DNA from: Tetranychus cinnabarinus
Lineage: Eukaryota > Arthropoda > Arachnida > Trombidiformes > Tetranychidae
NCBI GenBank assembly: GCA_022266195.1
Contig: WHVY01000005.1
Coordinates: 6,076,001 to 6,140,000 of the forward strand
Reading direction: 5' to 3'
Length of the DNA stretch: 64,000 bases
Shown here: positions 45,901 to 57,070 of the stretch, piece by piece
Numbering within the stretch: position 1 is the stretch's first letter
Layout: each line of letters opens with the position of its first letter
The notes under the pieces: generated by a model
What the model was told of the DNA's origin: nothing
Database searches by the model: none
What the model saw: the letters and a program-made list of their open reading frames with translations, nothing else
Position numbers and translations under genes: made by a program

Positions 45901-47524
45901 GATTTTCGTAGGTCTTAGACCTTCTGGGCTGACGGCATTCTCTCGACGAATGACCCAAATTATTACAATTGTAACACCTGAAAGGTGCTTTCCCTGTACG
46001 ACTTGATGATGATGCTGATGTTCCACTAGTACTAGCTCCAACATTAACGGCAGCATGCTTCTTATCATCTCCTCGTTTCTCATTTCGTTCCTTAAAGGAA
46101 TCTTTCTTCTCACCACGTTTACGTAGTTCAATGTTATACTCATTGACCAGGGCTGCTGTCAATTCTTGTATATCATGTACAGATTTAGATCTGAATAACG
46201 AGTCTTTGACTTCTACTGGTAATCTGATTAACACGTCTTGAATAAATTCTTGAGGTGAGGGTTCGCCTTTGACTTTTATCACCATCGTTTCAAGCTTTCT
46301 AATAAATTCTGCTGGATGTACATCAAAGTTCCATTTGTACTGATGAAATTCAGCCGTTGCTTGAGATATAACTGCAGGGTTTCTCAACTTATCTTCAAGA
46401 GCGGTAATGTACGATTCACTCGTATGTGTTTCCTTATCTAATTGCTTAGCAAAAGGTAAAAAATCGTAAGCCATAGCTTTCTGTAATACATACAGTTTGT
46501 CATCATCATGACATCTCTCCAATGAAAGGATTCTTTTGATAGTTTGCAACCATTGCCAAGGATCCATTTGATCTTGAGTGTAGACTGGAAGCTTGGGTAA
46601 CTTAGGCTTACAGCGTTTAAAAGCATTCCTATCTGTCGAAGACAATTTTTCTGGTACATTTTCTTTTGTACTTTTATCTGCTTTTTCTGTTCTAGGAACT
46701 ATTGTAGAAATCGTAGTCTCATTGAACACACGAGGTTCATCTTCATCTGTATCTGCGGGATGTTCATCTTCTTCAGCATCTTCAATTTGTTGTCGAGTTA
46801 GAGTTGCATTGTTGCCTAAGGCTTGAGGGTTTTCTTCAGTTTCAGTTCCCTCTAAAATTTCATTTAAATTAACACCGGGATTGATGACTTGTCTTTCAGG
46901 ACAAATTGATAGTCTATTAACTTCTGGCTTAGCCCACTTTTTCACCATTACCTCGAGTAACCTTTTAGCTGGAGATGCTATTGGTAACTTTCGAATGTAT
47001 TGATCACTGGTTAAGACCATCGTTTGAGGATCACTTCCAACTCGTCTTGTGACTTCTCTGATGTCGCTTTCTGTGACACCATGTTCACGTAATTCTTTGA
47101 TCCAATCAGGAAATGATTCTCTAACAGTTAATTCATTAAAATCGGTATCACCAACCATTTCATCGGTTGCGTCGTAGACACTGCTTAAAGCAAACAAAGT
47201 TTGTACTGCATCATAAAATTTTTCACGAACGACTTCTTCATTAGGAAGAAATTTCACCTTCCAATTCTTTAACCAAAGTCTCATTTCGATGTAGTCCATA
47301 TCTTTAATAAACTTCTTCGTTGATAGCGGTAAAGTCTGAGTTTGAGAAGTTTGTAATGTCTTAGACGAATCCGTGTCATTTTGATCATCGGTTTGATTGT
47401 TCTGATCGGTTTGATCACCTTTAGCACTTTGTTCACCTTCCACCGTAGTGAAACAATAGTCGAAACTAACACAGGAATTCAATGGCAATCCTGCCGAGGT
47501 CGCCAATTGAAAGGATGAGTTCAT
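39911..47524 (-). CDS. gag-pol plus RING/TRAF-like region, truncated by frameshift (copy 2)
   Basis: 2537 codons apparently identical to residues 1-2537 of copy 1. All gag, protease, RT, RNase H and integrase motifs and the zinc-finger block are present. The frame then stops because of a one-base deletion in an A/T homopolymer. The enzymatic part remains complete, so copy 2 could still retrotranspose if the cargo domain is dispensable. The start codon lies in LTR 3 and the primer-binding site is read through, as in copy 1. A sequencing or consensus error in the homopolymer is an alternative explanation. Confidence 0.88.
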   Translation of the reverse strand: MNSSFQLATSAGLPLNSCVSFDYCFTTVEGEQSAKGDQTDQNNQTDDQNDTDSSKTLQTSQTQTLPLSTKKFIKDMDYIEMRLWLKNWKVKFLPNEEVVREKFYDAVQTLFALSSVYDATDEMVGDTDFNELTVRESFPDWIKELREHGVTESDIREVTRRVGSDPQTMVLTSDQYIRKLPIASPAKRLLEVMVKKWAKPEVNRLSICPERQVINPGVNLNEILEGTETEENPQALGNNATLTRQQIEDAEEDEHPADTDEDEPRVFNETTISTIVPRTEKADKSTKENVPEKLSSTDRNAFKRCKPKLPKLPVYTQDQMDPWQWLQTIKRILSLERCHDDDKLYVLQKAMAYDFLPFAKQLDKETHTSESYITALEDKLRNPAVISQATAEFHQYKWNFDVHPAEFIRKLETMVIKVKGEPSPQEFIQDVLIRLPVEVKDSLFRSKSVHDIQELTAALVNEYNIELRKRGEKKDSFKERNEKRGDDKKHAAVNVGASTSGTSASSSSRTGKAPFRCYNCNNLGHSSRECRQPRRSKTYENPNHASKQEGRNERFQPANLRMANVHTPTFGQNQQNQNQPQAKESTNLVEELRQMNQIGFDVSMLARAPAKDYLFMMNDGNQQVELITKIDPSPRNFPTVRLTLCYPTREIIKVGDVLLDTGACTSCIDYQFAQKLKAFILKSNVSIRGVIADTCQPVEGAAYAIMKHPKMSKTRIIKFQVMKDLEPMMVLGNRFADVYFVGMVNHGGRYQLNLRESPESEWLSPEIAFRFCTAEESWGLINVPEVPSVSTIIETMPTKFLETLPYSPWMDDEISNSQFEAERLNYVQELSKTNEFENVIPMYLQVEQPELQLAERLMKRMDKSLSTERREELLEVLMEFQEVFSKTKSDMGLVPWQKWPIKIDIGDNRIPDQQPYPCTIEKRREFQKIIDELIKHDIVEKSNAPGGSPAMLIGKPDGSFRLLNDLRAVNRLTNVIFHPMPRIDDCLEAIRGTKFFNMFDLYQGYFQIEIPPSERGKTVFLTPDGKYQYKRLPMGLACAPFEFQRLMNTVLNGLNYTECLGYFDDIPVMGKSWEELLYNTRLVLDRLRDWNLKIKTDKCQFGVTELILLGHLVNGDGIRPDPNKVTALKRLPYPTSVKQLQSQLGCYNLGCYNYFSRYIKNYSTLAMPLYRLVSKERKFKMLKQDHEALDQLKAALIETTMLAHFDPELKKKLTVDASDVAVGGILLQADPHQEIPKEYASLNDVPIERIKCWKPLYFFSQKLAKHQQSYSVSEKECLAVLVAIKKFRHYLDGAEFLVETDHHALCQLPKLKFKNQRMERWQIILSSFKYKVIYTKGDKHGPDCLSRYQNEWSHKLLDPEADFIEDLFWIKFVNFDVNEIDETINEAEINETLLLDSFLKQQFKTIYYYQSMDNWNEKIISAQREDQEINEKILQLTTDPKSELHKKYLYLNNLLFHKPMFGHDINRIVVNEKVLKELFQEEHESPLGGHFGVEKTYLQIARRFLMNNLYEKVKDLCQNCEKCYLGKSSNVTFAEPSLKPVPETILERLEMDAQGPITFKNGAKKVILVLIDTLSRFVYAKLLPDQKSKTVIKFLEEYFSEFGFPSVIQTDRGRNFLSGEVENHLKRLGVKHEVSNAYHPQSQGTVERINRTIAERLRTSILDAETIDLKSSLENAIIAINASIHKIHRFSPYYLVFGRYLKKPIDLQLNLSATLKETIEECRKLARQRLINQQKYYQERLQSTTKRNPYKFLDLCYVKNSAPSIGTTIKLVNKFFGPFFVLGVKHGSVLLLNPENRERFTSNLELTRPHVGIIPEKLIQLRNELLNEADLVNADEFPDEQLSEQTSVVNQDLNDSTLTMNVLDSSADNQTLPDSLNVNIDSDSSEKSTILDENCPNADNQSQKSKTKRRKKKRKKYNTANREIMDNPVISGQDVEKLGPVTRKRKVQSINLIMLFKAKEESLRQFKISAISDLAILRALNEVQLGKTPSSLSIVSLLRQVDIFNQSRFFSILLKFSIDFLSFKLNHFDFLEFLIQSSTNSLTLCSKLTNLVNSVCLEFQFCENSQFTVPVLRLTYPALSLKKLSVINFDSSNQPSTKFGEFVFDNLNFGGKINSVCDNNCCEKIQFVRILILIVIEMPSSVVSNASTRSGSTVASGTIVSDARFSLRLNRQLQRIAHENAQQHTPPNSPVIPVVDLGDSNQPSASGENEQFEFNWPGMDDADSTNTVIHLDDSNIQMVLNQYYDPLPEKTAFGLGSFSRSFVDTSPYPPQSADQGRRYCEFPAPKRTAEPHDYLKTEFFLNAREDVKKDIEESENDKLWFESFIKEKLQLNVVEDEMDKVRFGSLRKGLAASAVIHPKFSEFKTITTCILCEQIAINPRSCLQCNKIYCLGCARWLQALPIDLDLERVNHADQFMCINQNCLVDIQTKGYPSYGSVKDKQINEFYEKATFRCHRKFCDRQYLNCHLLHHLTMCKKGPINFKFDRTLQLTFMSGPIRDELNKRPKDISSLLPVHLKKQEPTKSIPQLWHERALCYAF
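47488..47505 (-). other. tRNA primer-binding site, copy 2
   Basis: Identical to the site of copy 1, two bases from LTR 3. Confidence 0.75.
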
Positions 47525-48605
47525 AGTTTTAAACTAAATTAAATAAACTTTATTCTTTGCGTACAAATAAACACAATTCACTCAATTCAGAAGATTGATT
47601 CAAGCCTTTCAAATCCTGAATACTTCAGGTTCTTTGAGGATCACCAGAGTTCAACTTGAAAATGAAAGTCTTAGACTATTGTTGGGATTAGTTTTCACTG
47701 ACCAAGATTACAAGGCTTAGTAACCACAAATGACCAAAGAATGTTGCTTAGCAAGTCTTAGACAGGACAGGTAATAGAGTCAAAAAGCTATTACTGAGTA
47801 ATTAAGCCAAACTCTAACCAAAAGAGACTCAGCGTTGAACAGTATAACTCAGAGAGTAAAACCAAGAATACAATTAAGAGTTCAGACGCCTTTAATTCTA
47901 ACAGCATCGATAGTGGCACACTTAGACTTAGTCTTTATAGCTGGATCGAAGGAATCTTAACCAAATTTAGGCAGCACTTGAGATAATTAGTAAAGCTGGA
48001 AAATAGTATTTTCACGATACTTTACAATGGTTTAGAGTTGTTAGACTTAGTCTAGGTCGATAAGATAGGAATACTTAAGGTTAGCAAAATAAAGGAAAAT
48101 TTATTTAACTGAAAAGTACTGTATTTCAAATGTGTTTCACAAAATTAAGCATCAATTTAACATTTGTCGATTCTGTTTTAAACAAAGTAATTGAAGAGCA
48201 AATGAACATCAATTTAACAATTTAACATAAATGAAGATATTATCAGATCAGATAATCAGATAACTAAACACTGAAAACCTTAGGTATATATACCAATTAT
48301 TAACGGAAGGAAAGAATTAGAATCTTCCTCGGAAAAGGAAATATTTCAATGTTTTAGACAATATTAAAGAAACAAAAATAGAAAGTGAATTAGACACTAA
48401 ATTAGAAAATTAGAAAAAATGAATAAAGACAAAAGAAGACAGATAAGACTTAGTCTTTCAAGATTACAAATTTGTTTAACAAGAAAATTGTGAAATGTGA
48501 ATGGTTTGTAATCTCTGTGGGATACTAATCAAAGTTTAAAACTTGAACAAAAGATTAATAAATTTAGTAAATGATTAATTTGTTTTTGGGTAACTCTACC
48601 CTTCA
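47508..48605 (-). repeat. LTR 3 (5' LTR of copy 2), 1098 bp
   Basis: The outer LTR of the array. It ends at TTCA, immediately followed by AGTT, the second half of the target duplication. It is the presumptive promoter for the array's outermost transcript. Confidence 0.95.
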
Positions 48606-48609
48606 AGTT
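48606..48609. repeat. target-site duplication, right copy (AGTT)
   Basis: Matches 26797-26800. Beyond it the AT-rich host intron resumes. Confidence 0.8.
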
Positions 48610-51600
48610 TAATTATTGTCAAAATCGAAGTGACTTGTTTTACAGCCAATTTTAACTCACGAAATAATTTTCTTTTTGAAAATTAATTCAGAAAAATTAT
48701 TTTGATGAATAAATCTGTTCCATAACTGTAAGAAAAGAGATGGAATTGTGAACATTGAACGCTATTTTAGTGAAAACGGCTGATTAGAGAAATAATACTT
48801 TGCTTGCACGCGGAATTGTCAAAGCTGACAATTGTGAGATTCAAAAGTAGCTTGAACTGAATTTGACTTTTTTGGTATCTGTTGTCAAGAATTTGTTTTC
48901 TTAATTCAACCGAACCTTGCTGACTAGACTCTACTGATGAAGTACATTTGTACCAAGAAATGTTCCCTTTCCCAAGTTTTCTTGGTTCAACTCATTCACG
49001 AGTCAAATTTTGCTGCAGCCAGACAAGTTTCTTGTCTCAATAATAATGCAAAATAACCTGATAATGTTATAATTCAAAGTGTTAACTCAATGTTTTCCTC
49101 ATTCATTTACAAGTAAAATTAAATGTTTACCAGCATCCAATAAAGTTGATTAAATTAGAGCTAAAATTGGCAGAACACACAGTCACTTAGGATCCATCAA
49201 ATGGATGAAATGTTTAAACTGAGAAAATCAATTTTTCTTCCTATTCTGTTAATAATATGAATAAATTGTCAAAATTATCTCAACTTTAACTTCACAATCG
49301 GCTTTCATCTTTTACTATTCACATCAAGCCCTACACTCTGTACATTAAAGCATTAATACATTATGCTCTGGTAGAGTTGAAATCCTTGGCTTTAATGTAT
49401 TTACTGTTGATACATATTCATAAAGTTACATTAAACTAGATTTTTGTTTCTTCATTTTTTATTGTTTATCTTGAAACATTTAGCCTTTTATTGTTTATTT
49501 GCCATCCAATTGAATTATCATGAAAAGCAAAAAAAACAACGACAAATGAAATAAAAATTGAGGAATTTTCCATTCTTCTGAACAATTCAGTAAATGATAA
49601 ACAGAAAAGTTTCAATTCGAAATTTTGATTTCAATTTTATTTTTCTTTACAGTTATGAAACTATTACAATTTTGATCATATTTTCAATCTTTTTGTTACA
49701 GTGCTCAAGGCTAGAGTTTGGATTAAATTGAAATGATCAAATTCATTATCGATTATTCATTTGATATCCAAGTTAACATATTTCAACTTTTGCAGCATTT
49801 TTGGCTCAATAAATAATTCAACTTTATTGGCCCATTCAATGTGATTGATGAATGTAATTATAATTTTCTGTTCGTTTTGTTTTCAAATTCATTCTACATC
49901 AATCTTTACATCTATTAATATTGATTAAGTTAAATTAACCATCAATTTGCTTTGTAAATTGTCATGTTCAGGGAATGAGAAGAAAGCGTTTTCCATCAGA
50001 TTCGTTACCTTTATATTCAAGCTCATCATTTCCATTTATGAACTTCATTTTTGCTCCACTTTCCTCAATCAAATTGTGCTGATGAGTTTATCAAAGTTAT
50101 CCAGTTGAATAGGCTAAGCAATACTGACTGATAATGATGCAAAAATGTTGAGTGATGAATGATGATCATGTTAGACTCTGTTGAGTTTCTTGATATCGTT
50201 TAATGGCAAGAGATGTTCAGCGTTGAATGGTTCATCAGATGAAAGGTTCAAGTGGCAAGTTAAATTATGTTACATGATATTGAAAGATCAGAGTTTCCCT
50301 GCTTGCAAATGCTGTCAATGTTTAATTTTTACATTCAAAAGAGTTGGTATCAATCATTTTGATATAATTTGATTGGAAATGTCATTTGATTAAAGTAACA
50401 ATTTTAAAGTTTAATCTTGTTTTCATGCAACAGAATAGTTATAGACTGAAATTTCGATCGCTACTGATTGTACAGATTCATTTGATTCTGAGTCGAGTTT
50501 TTAAATTAATTGGGAATTTATTTTATTGGTTTGATTTTATTGGAATTTTATCGATTGTTTTTTATTCGGTCGGTTTTATTTGTGGTTCGGATTATTTACA
50601 ATTCCGTTTATTACTTTTGGATTTTAAATTGCTCAATCTATGGAATTGCAAAATTAAAAGAGAAATAATTTGCTAGAGAATTGAGTTTGTTTTATTCATT
50701 TATGCCTTGAAGCTTTGAATTTTAATGTGAATTATGAAAAACAAAGAAAACTTTTAAACTAAATTATTTTCTCGATTTGATTTGGTTCAATAAACGTGTT
50801 CATTCAAAAGTCTATTTTGATGAACTCATAATATTGTTCATCTTCAAATTTTACAGATTCATGATTTGAAAATTCAGATTGAGTTAGTTAAACAATTATT
50901 ACATTATGTTGATAGGTTAGGCGGATCGGCAAGTGAATAAGGAAAATCGCTTGTTGAAATATTTTCATGGCATTAATTTTTTAAATAGACTTTTTTCGAT
51001 TCTTTTTTTCACAAAAATCTGTTCTTTTTCGATTTCACCCAAAATTATGAAATTGTTATGTTAAAAAATACTTCTATCCAAGAACTAAACTCATTATCGA
51101 ACTTTTAGTTAGTGAAATGTTGATAGCTACACACATTGTTTACTTGTCAGTCCAAGCAACTTTCTATTCTTGGATAACTAATGATTCAATCCTAAACGGA
51201 TTTTGCATTTAATCAACTAAAGTCAGATAAAGTTTCATGATTGGTCAACTATTTCGTTCATTGTTTGACGTTATCAAACTTGCAGCAAGATTGGATCAAG
51301 AATGAAAATCGAATCAAACTGTTTATTTTTGGTAAAATCATTAAAAAGAGATAAAAGGTTTGACTTTCTATTTTCGCTCATTCCAATACGAGATGAAAAT
51401 GATTCTGAATAAAATGGTCGTTTATGATGTAATAAGATGTAACAAGCTTTTGGAAACATTATCCTTGTTAGTTCAGTTTCCGACTAATCTTTTTATATTT
51501 GCTCAACTTGTTTATCTGTTTCATTATGTTCTCATTTTTACCTCTATTCAACCAATTATTGCAATAAAAATGGGACAAAACTTTTGCTTGCCAGATGAGA

Positions 51601-54600
51601 GTAAAGATAACAAGAAATGACTCCAACTGAACCAACTCATACTTATGTGTATTATTAGCATTTAATGCAAGAAAACGTGGTTTCCCTTTTACTTCATGGT
51701 GATATAAGTTATCATTCAAATTATTGTTAGTTCAATGAGTTGTTATAACTAGGTTATTGTGCCTTTGAGTTGCCATTTGATAGGTTCAATACATTCAAGG
51801 CAAAGGTTGAAAAGGAAGAGTTTGATGAAGATGATTACAAGACTAACTTTTGATACAGACTGACATCAACAGTTTTCAAAATTCATCATAAAAGTCTCAT
51901 TGGCTTGTTGACTTTGCTTGTGGATGTGAGTCAGATCTTACAGATAGAAAATTCTCTACTTCTTTGCTTTCTACGCCATTGACAGCTTTCACAGTCCATT
52001 CCCATCTTGGTGGCTTTTCTGGGAGCAGAGTCTGTCGTTAACTGAGTTGAATTTTTCATTGTGCTAATCATTTTTTTTGTCAAATAAAGAAACCCATTCC
52101 TCTTAATCCTCTTTAATAATCACCAAAGCTTCTGCCCAAGACTAAAGCATCACTAGCAAGTATAAATGATAACAAGCCTCTCTTGATGTTTCAATCTTAT
52201 AGAAACGAAACGTGCAAACGAAATGTAAAGGTTCTTGAAGTTTCATGAAAATTATGATAAAACTTGCCCTCGTGGAAATAAAAATCACACAATAGTTTTT
52301 TAAATGTTTCTGAATGTGTCTCACATATGCATAATATAACATTTAACATGGAATCAGATTTCGTTACCTTATCTCTTTAACATTTCGATGAGTTAAGCAT
52401 AAATCTCAATTTCTTAAGCATTAAGTCTTGAATTTATTTGTAAAAATTGATCCTTGATTTTCTTGGACACCAAAAAATGCGAAAAAGATCAAGTAACAAA
52501 ATGTAACTCCATTTCAATACTGTATAAACTAAACGGAGGTCATGCAATTGAATTTGTTATCAAAAAAATTACTTAAGAACACCATTTAAAGTGCAGCTTC
52601 AAGCCACCTATGTAATTGGCACTCTTAGTTTGAAATGATTTGATAAAGAGCGAATTTATCAAAATACCTTTGCAAGTTATTAAATTTTCTGTCGACATAA
52701 AGCTATGCTAGTGAAACTTCTATGGTATCAGCTTTCATCCTTTGCAAGTTTCAAATTATTGGTCTCATCAATAGCATTGTTCTGTTTTACATCAACTGAT
52801 TCGCAGCTAACTAACAAATGCTAGGATGAGCTGTTATGCAATGAAATCCATTGATTGCATTGTTTGAACAAAGATTCATTTTACATTTGAGTTTAGTCTG
52901 AATGTAAAAAATTGTTTCCGAATCATTAATTCCAGAGTCGAGACTAAATGAAACTTGATTTTCAATGATAAATTGTGACAATTATTTGCTAATAATGACA
53001 AAATTGTAAACTTGAATATGATTAATGAACAGTCAGAGGTTCATTTAAAGGCGTCGCATTGAATTGAACAGCAACACAATCATCAACCGAGTTTATTAAT
53101 TGATCATTTTTTATTGTTCAGTATTCCATCACAATTAATCGGCAAAAATGATTAATTGATTACATTGATTACTGTTCAAAAGTAAATTTTGAATGAAAAA
53201 ACTATCTTCCATCATAAACCACAGGCAAATGTAATTGAATAACTTGAATTGTGAATAAAAATACAAACTAAAAAGTGTGTAAAAAACAAAAACTTAATTT
53301 CATTTTCTTCAGAATCATTGAAACAATGGAATCGAAATCATAATTCACTATAATTAAAGTTCAACAAAAGGCTTGAACTAAAAAATGTTTTGGTTATTAA
53401 TTTCATTTCATATATTGAAAAAAATAGAAAATTTTGATTAAACTATTCAAATTCAATAGTTAAAGCAGACTAATTACAACCAGACAATCTCAATTCAAAT
53501 AAGAATCATTAGCAAGTTTAAACGATTCCTTCAATCGAGTGTAACTTTCATCTAAAAACACGAAAATTGATTAATCATATCTTGAATTATATTCTTTGTA
53601 AAATGTTTTCAATTGCAGTTGCTAAAACTGTTCATTTAACCAAGAATCATTCTGATAATTACCATGCTAAATGGATTAACTAGCAGCATAAATTAAAGAC
53701 AAATTAATAAGATTGATGAAAATGCAAACTAGAAGATTTTCAAGAAAAGATACATTTTCATCTCATTAAAGTTGTGACCACAATTCACTGATTTGCAGAA
53801 GAGTGGAAACTCTTATTCTTAAGATCTTACAGTCGAAGTGATTAAAATTGCAAATGAGAGTTTGGCGAATTAGTCATTCCTTGATTTGTCACTTTATTTT
53901 TGACCATTTTTGTGGCACTTTTGTTGGTCAATTAACAAACAGAAACTTCAATTAACTTAATGCAATAAATTGCCTATGAAAATGGATGTAATAAGCAGCT
54001 TTTGTTTTCATCATTTTTTTCTGAAGTTTCATCAAGTTTTTGATCAACAATAAATGCTACTCTATCTTACAGGGTAAATTGCCTCTAGGTTGATGATGAT
54101 TGTTGAAGTGACCAATTGAATGACAGGTAAAGAATGAAAAGACAAAAGTTGATATTCTTTTACTTGACCATCATTGGTATTGCCATCGAGTAAACAAGAA
54201 ATGCATTGTCAACCAGAACTAAATTTACAATATCAACAATTTTACCAATAAAAAGTTGTCATTAAACAGCAAAACTAATAACATGAAAGACAAAGAAAAG
54301 TCCAATATTCTTGAATCAAGCTGATAGATCAATGAGACTTGAGAGATTTTCAATTCAGTTCTGAATCTCATTCCTTTGTATCTCGATCAAGCTTGTAATT
54401 TTAACCTCAATCTTACAATTTCATAATGTTGATACAGTAACATGAAACCTAAAATTTTTAGCTTCGATTAAAGAAATTATTACAATGAATTGAATGTTCA
54501 ATTTCAGAGCTTTTAGCATATTAAAAGTGTTAGCTTAAACGCCAAGTGTAATAACATTAAACTTAAAAATGATCAATGAATTGAATGGCAAATTGAATTG

Positions 54601-56871
54601 TTTATAAATTTATTGCTCGATATTCAACAAATTGAATAGTCAACTATTAGGTAAACTCATGTTTATTGGCATTATTTCAAGGCATTAAATTACCTCTTAT
54701 TACACTTTTATTATTATCTCAATTACTTTTAACTCCCAGGTTTATGATATTTAGCTAATGGGGTTAACGTTTAGTAAAATGGGAAAAGGTTTAATTTGAA
54801 AAGAGCAACAGAAATGAGGAAAAATGTATTTTTGTTGAGCATTGTTTTCGGGTTCATTTTGCCAATTGCAAACTAATTTTATGCTTTACCAATGATGAAT
54901 AATTTAACTTGATTATCATGAAATTGAACAGAAAAACAAAAATTGAAAACTCAACATTTCCAATTCAACTTGAATTTTTATCATTTTTTGTTTGCAGTCT
55001 TTGCTTTTACTTGCTTTCAAATCTTTTGTCTTATGAAAGTGAATTGAAGAGGTTTAATCAAATGGTACAAGTAGGTGAATGAGGTTAATGGAAATGGAAA
55101 GGATGATGATGATGATGATCAAGTTAATGCATTGAGTTGACTTGGCAACAATAATAATGATAATGAAATGATAACCAAAAAATATTGTAACAACAAGATG
55201 AGGTTTACAGATGAGTGAAACATGAAGTCTTGTTAAGTTGATATTCAATGATATCATTTAGACTTGGATTAGTTTATACTAACGGAAATATACTTTCAGA
55301 ATATTGAACCTTAAATCCGGGAAAAGTAAACTCCCAGTTCACTCCAAGTCTTATATTGCATAGTTTGATATAATGATGAAAGTTTCATCGTTTCTTCCTC
55401 TAATCATTAGATATAAAAGTTAAAAATTAAATTAACTCTAACATTGTCTACAAAAGGAGGTTTGATTTGTTTCATTTTAGTCTGTTTACAAGTTGTAATC
55501 TATGGAATTGCTGATTACGATCTACAACTGAATCAGTCGAGGAGATTTTCTCATGATAATCTGTTTGTTTAATTTCCCCATTTACAGGATTTTTTCTTGC
55601 CCTTCACAGCGGTTGTATTAGTACATTTATTATCGTTTTGATGAATAGTTTTGTTGGAAGGAAATGGTACAAGGGAAGGAATTTGGCTGATAAGTTTATT
55701 TATGTCTACTTATTGTCAGACTGTACACTGTAATTATTTACAAATGACTACTTGCTGAATTAGCTACGAGAAGAGACATTGTTGATCGGAAGTTGAACAC
55801 TTTAAATAGCGGAATTAATCAACTTCATTTGGATTTGACGGCAAACATGACATTTCAAACAAATGCCATGATACTTTTGAATTTCAAAGTTCAGACATCA
55901 AATATCCTTCAATGCCAATAATGTGTAAAATCAAGCTTGTTGATTTACACTTATCACAAGCATGAATAGACTTGAACTCATTTTGAATCTTCTCTGGTAG
56001 TATAGTGATTAGCATCTCTAGTTATGATTATGACTCGATTATGGGTTGATAAGCTTTGAAAACTCCAGGTTTTCCAAATATGCAAAGTTGATGGAATTTA
56101 TCTCGATTGTAATTAACTGCATTGTTGACCTTTGGATATAACAAAGTGTTAGTTAATTAGCAATAACAAACTAAAGAGCCTACTCACCTTGAGGCAATCA
56201 TTGAAATTGTAGTCTAATTGACTGGTTGAATTAATTTGTTCCACTTTTCCTTCCTTTCCAATTGATTAACTCTTTACCAAAACATTTCGAGTTTACAATT
56301 GCACAGTTTACATACTACTCCTAAATAGTTAAAAATATTAGTTACCTTTGCTCGAAGGCAGTTAATAATTGAATATTGTTGCATGTAATACAATGTAAAG
56401 AAAAAGAGTTAAACTAAAAATAAATATACCGTTTACATGTAAAACTATTGCATGAAAATGTTTGATCACATAACAATAAATCTCAGGTATTAATCATCTT
56501 TAACCCCTCAGTTGAACATGAAAAAACTGTACTAGTTATGATTTTGAAAAGTTTAAAGGCTTTGTCAAATCATTACAAATGTAATACATTGGTAACATAA
56601 CATTGGTTATTTGAAAAAAAGGTTCAAATTTGAGCATAAAATATGCCTTTACCGATAAATATTGTTTAAACATCAAATATATCACCTACAAGAGTAACAA
56701 AGTGTTACAAGATGATATCATTTGAAATGACATTGTGAGTTATGTTGTAAAAACAAGTGAACCAGAAAAAAACCAGAAAATAATAGCCAGTCCAGTTGGG
56801 TTCCAAGCTTCTTCAAGTGTCTTTTGGTCTCTTTTTTGGCACTAATTTTGATGTTTCATTTTGTTCCATAG
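48610..56871 (+). other. GPCR intron 1, right part
   Basis: 8.3 kb of AT-rich intron ending with TTCCATAG at 56871. No coding exon is recognised. It contains a (GAT)6 run at 55102-55119 and a degenerate tRNA-like stretch near 55994. Slightly less AT-rich DNA at about 51950-52040 shows no supported frame. Confidence 0.5.
55990..56055 (+). repeat. tRNA-like fragment (possible tRNA pseudogene or SINE head)
   Basis: TGGTAGTATAGTGATTAGCA closely resembles the D-arm/A-box of Asp/Glu/Val-type tRNAs. The following anticodon and T arms do not fold cleanly, and no good B-box follows. It is at most a decayed tRNA-derived sequence. Confidence 0.3.
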
Positions 56872-57070
56872 GCATTCATATTTCACATTAAAAGGCATCC
56901 TCGATACCCGGAATTTGCACAATGCCTTTCTTCCGGTTATTTTGATGCTGAATGGAAAGAAAAAGTGTATCAAATATTTACTCTCTGTATAATGTACTTT
57001 GTGCCTTTTTTTGTAACATTATTCTGCTACATTCGTATCATTGCAGCTCTCAGTTCACAAAGAGAGTTAA
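56872..57070 (+). CDS. GnRH/AKH/corazonin-type neuropeptide GPCR, exon 2 of 3
   Basis: Exon 2 encodes residues 176-241: the end of TM4, extracellular loop 2 with the conserved disulfide Cys193 in HPRYPEFAQC, and TM5 (FTLCIMYFVPFFVTLFCY). The acceptor is TTCCATAG|GCA and the donor TTAA|GTAAGT (phase 1). The loop 2 pattern is the strongest evidence for the AKH/GnRH receptor family. No frame contradiction arises from joining across the 46.7-kb intron. Confidence 0.85.

Larger units (their letters stand above)
26801..48605 (-). mobile_element. tandem Ty3/gypsy LTR retrotransposon array (LTR-int-LTR-int-LTR)
   Basis: Two internal regions (27899-37154 and 38253-47507) share the middle LTR, and a single AGTT duplication brackets the whole 21.8 kb. 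Both copies are on the minus strand, antisense to the host receptor gene. By eye the three LTRs are identical, and the internals differ by one A (9256 versus 9255 bp). The integration is therefore recent, followed by unequal LTR-LTR exchange, or a dimeric form integrated. Alternatively the assembly expanded a single copy. Domain order protease-RT-RNase H-integrase defines Ty3/gypsy (Metaviridae). Confidence 0.9.

Noticed and set aside
29782..46826. Short alternate-frame and antisense open frames inside the retroelement
   Set aside because: They duplicate exactly between copies only because the DNA does. They overlap recognised domains and show no domain of their own.
51940..52050. Less AT-rich stretch in the right half of the intron as a possible hidden exon
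   Set aside because: No splice-bounded open frame with a recognisable domain could be built on either strand.
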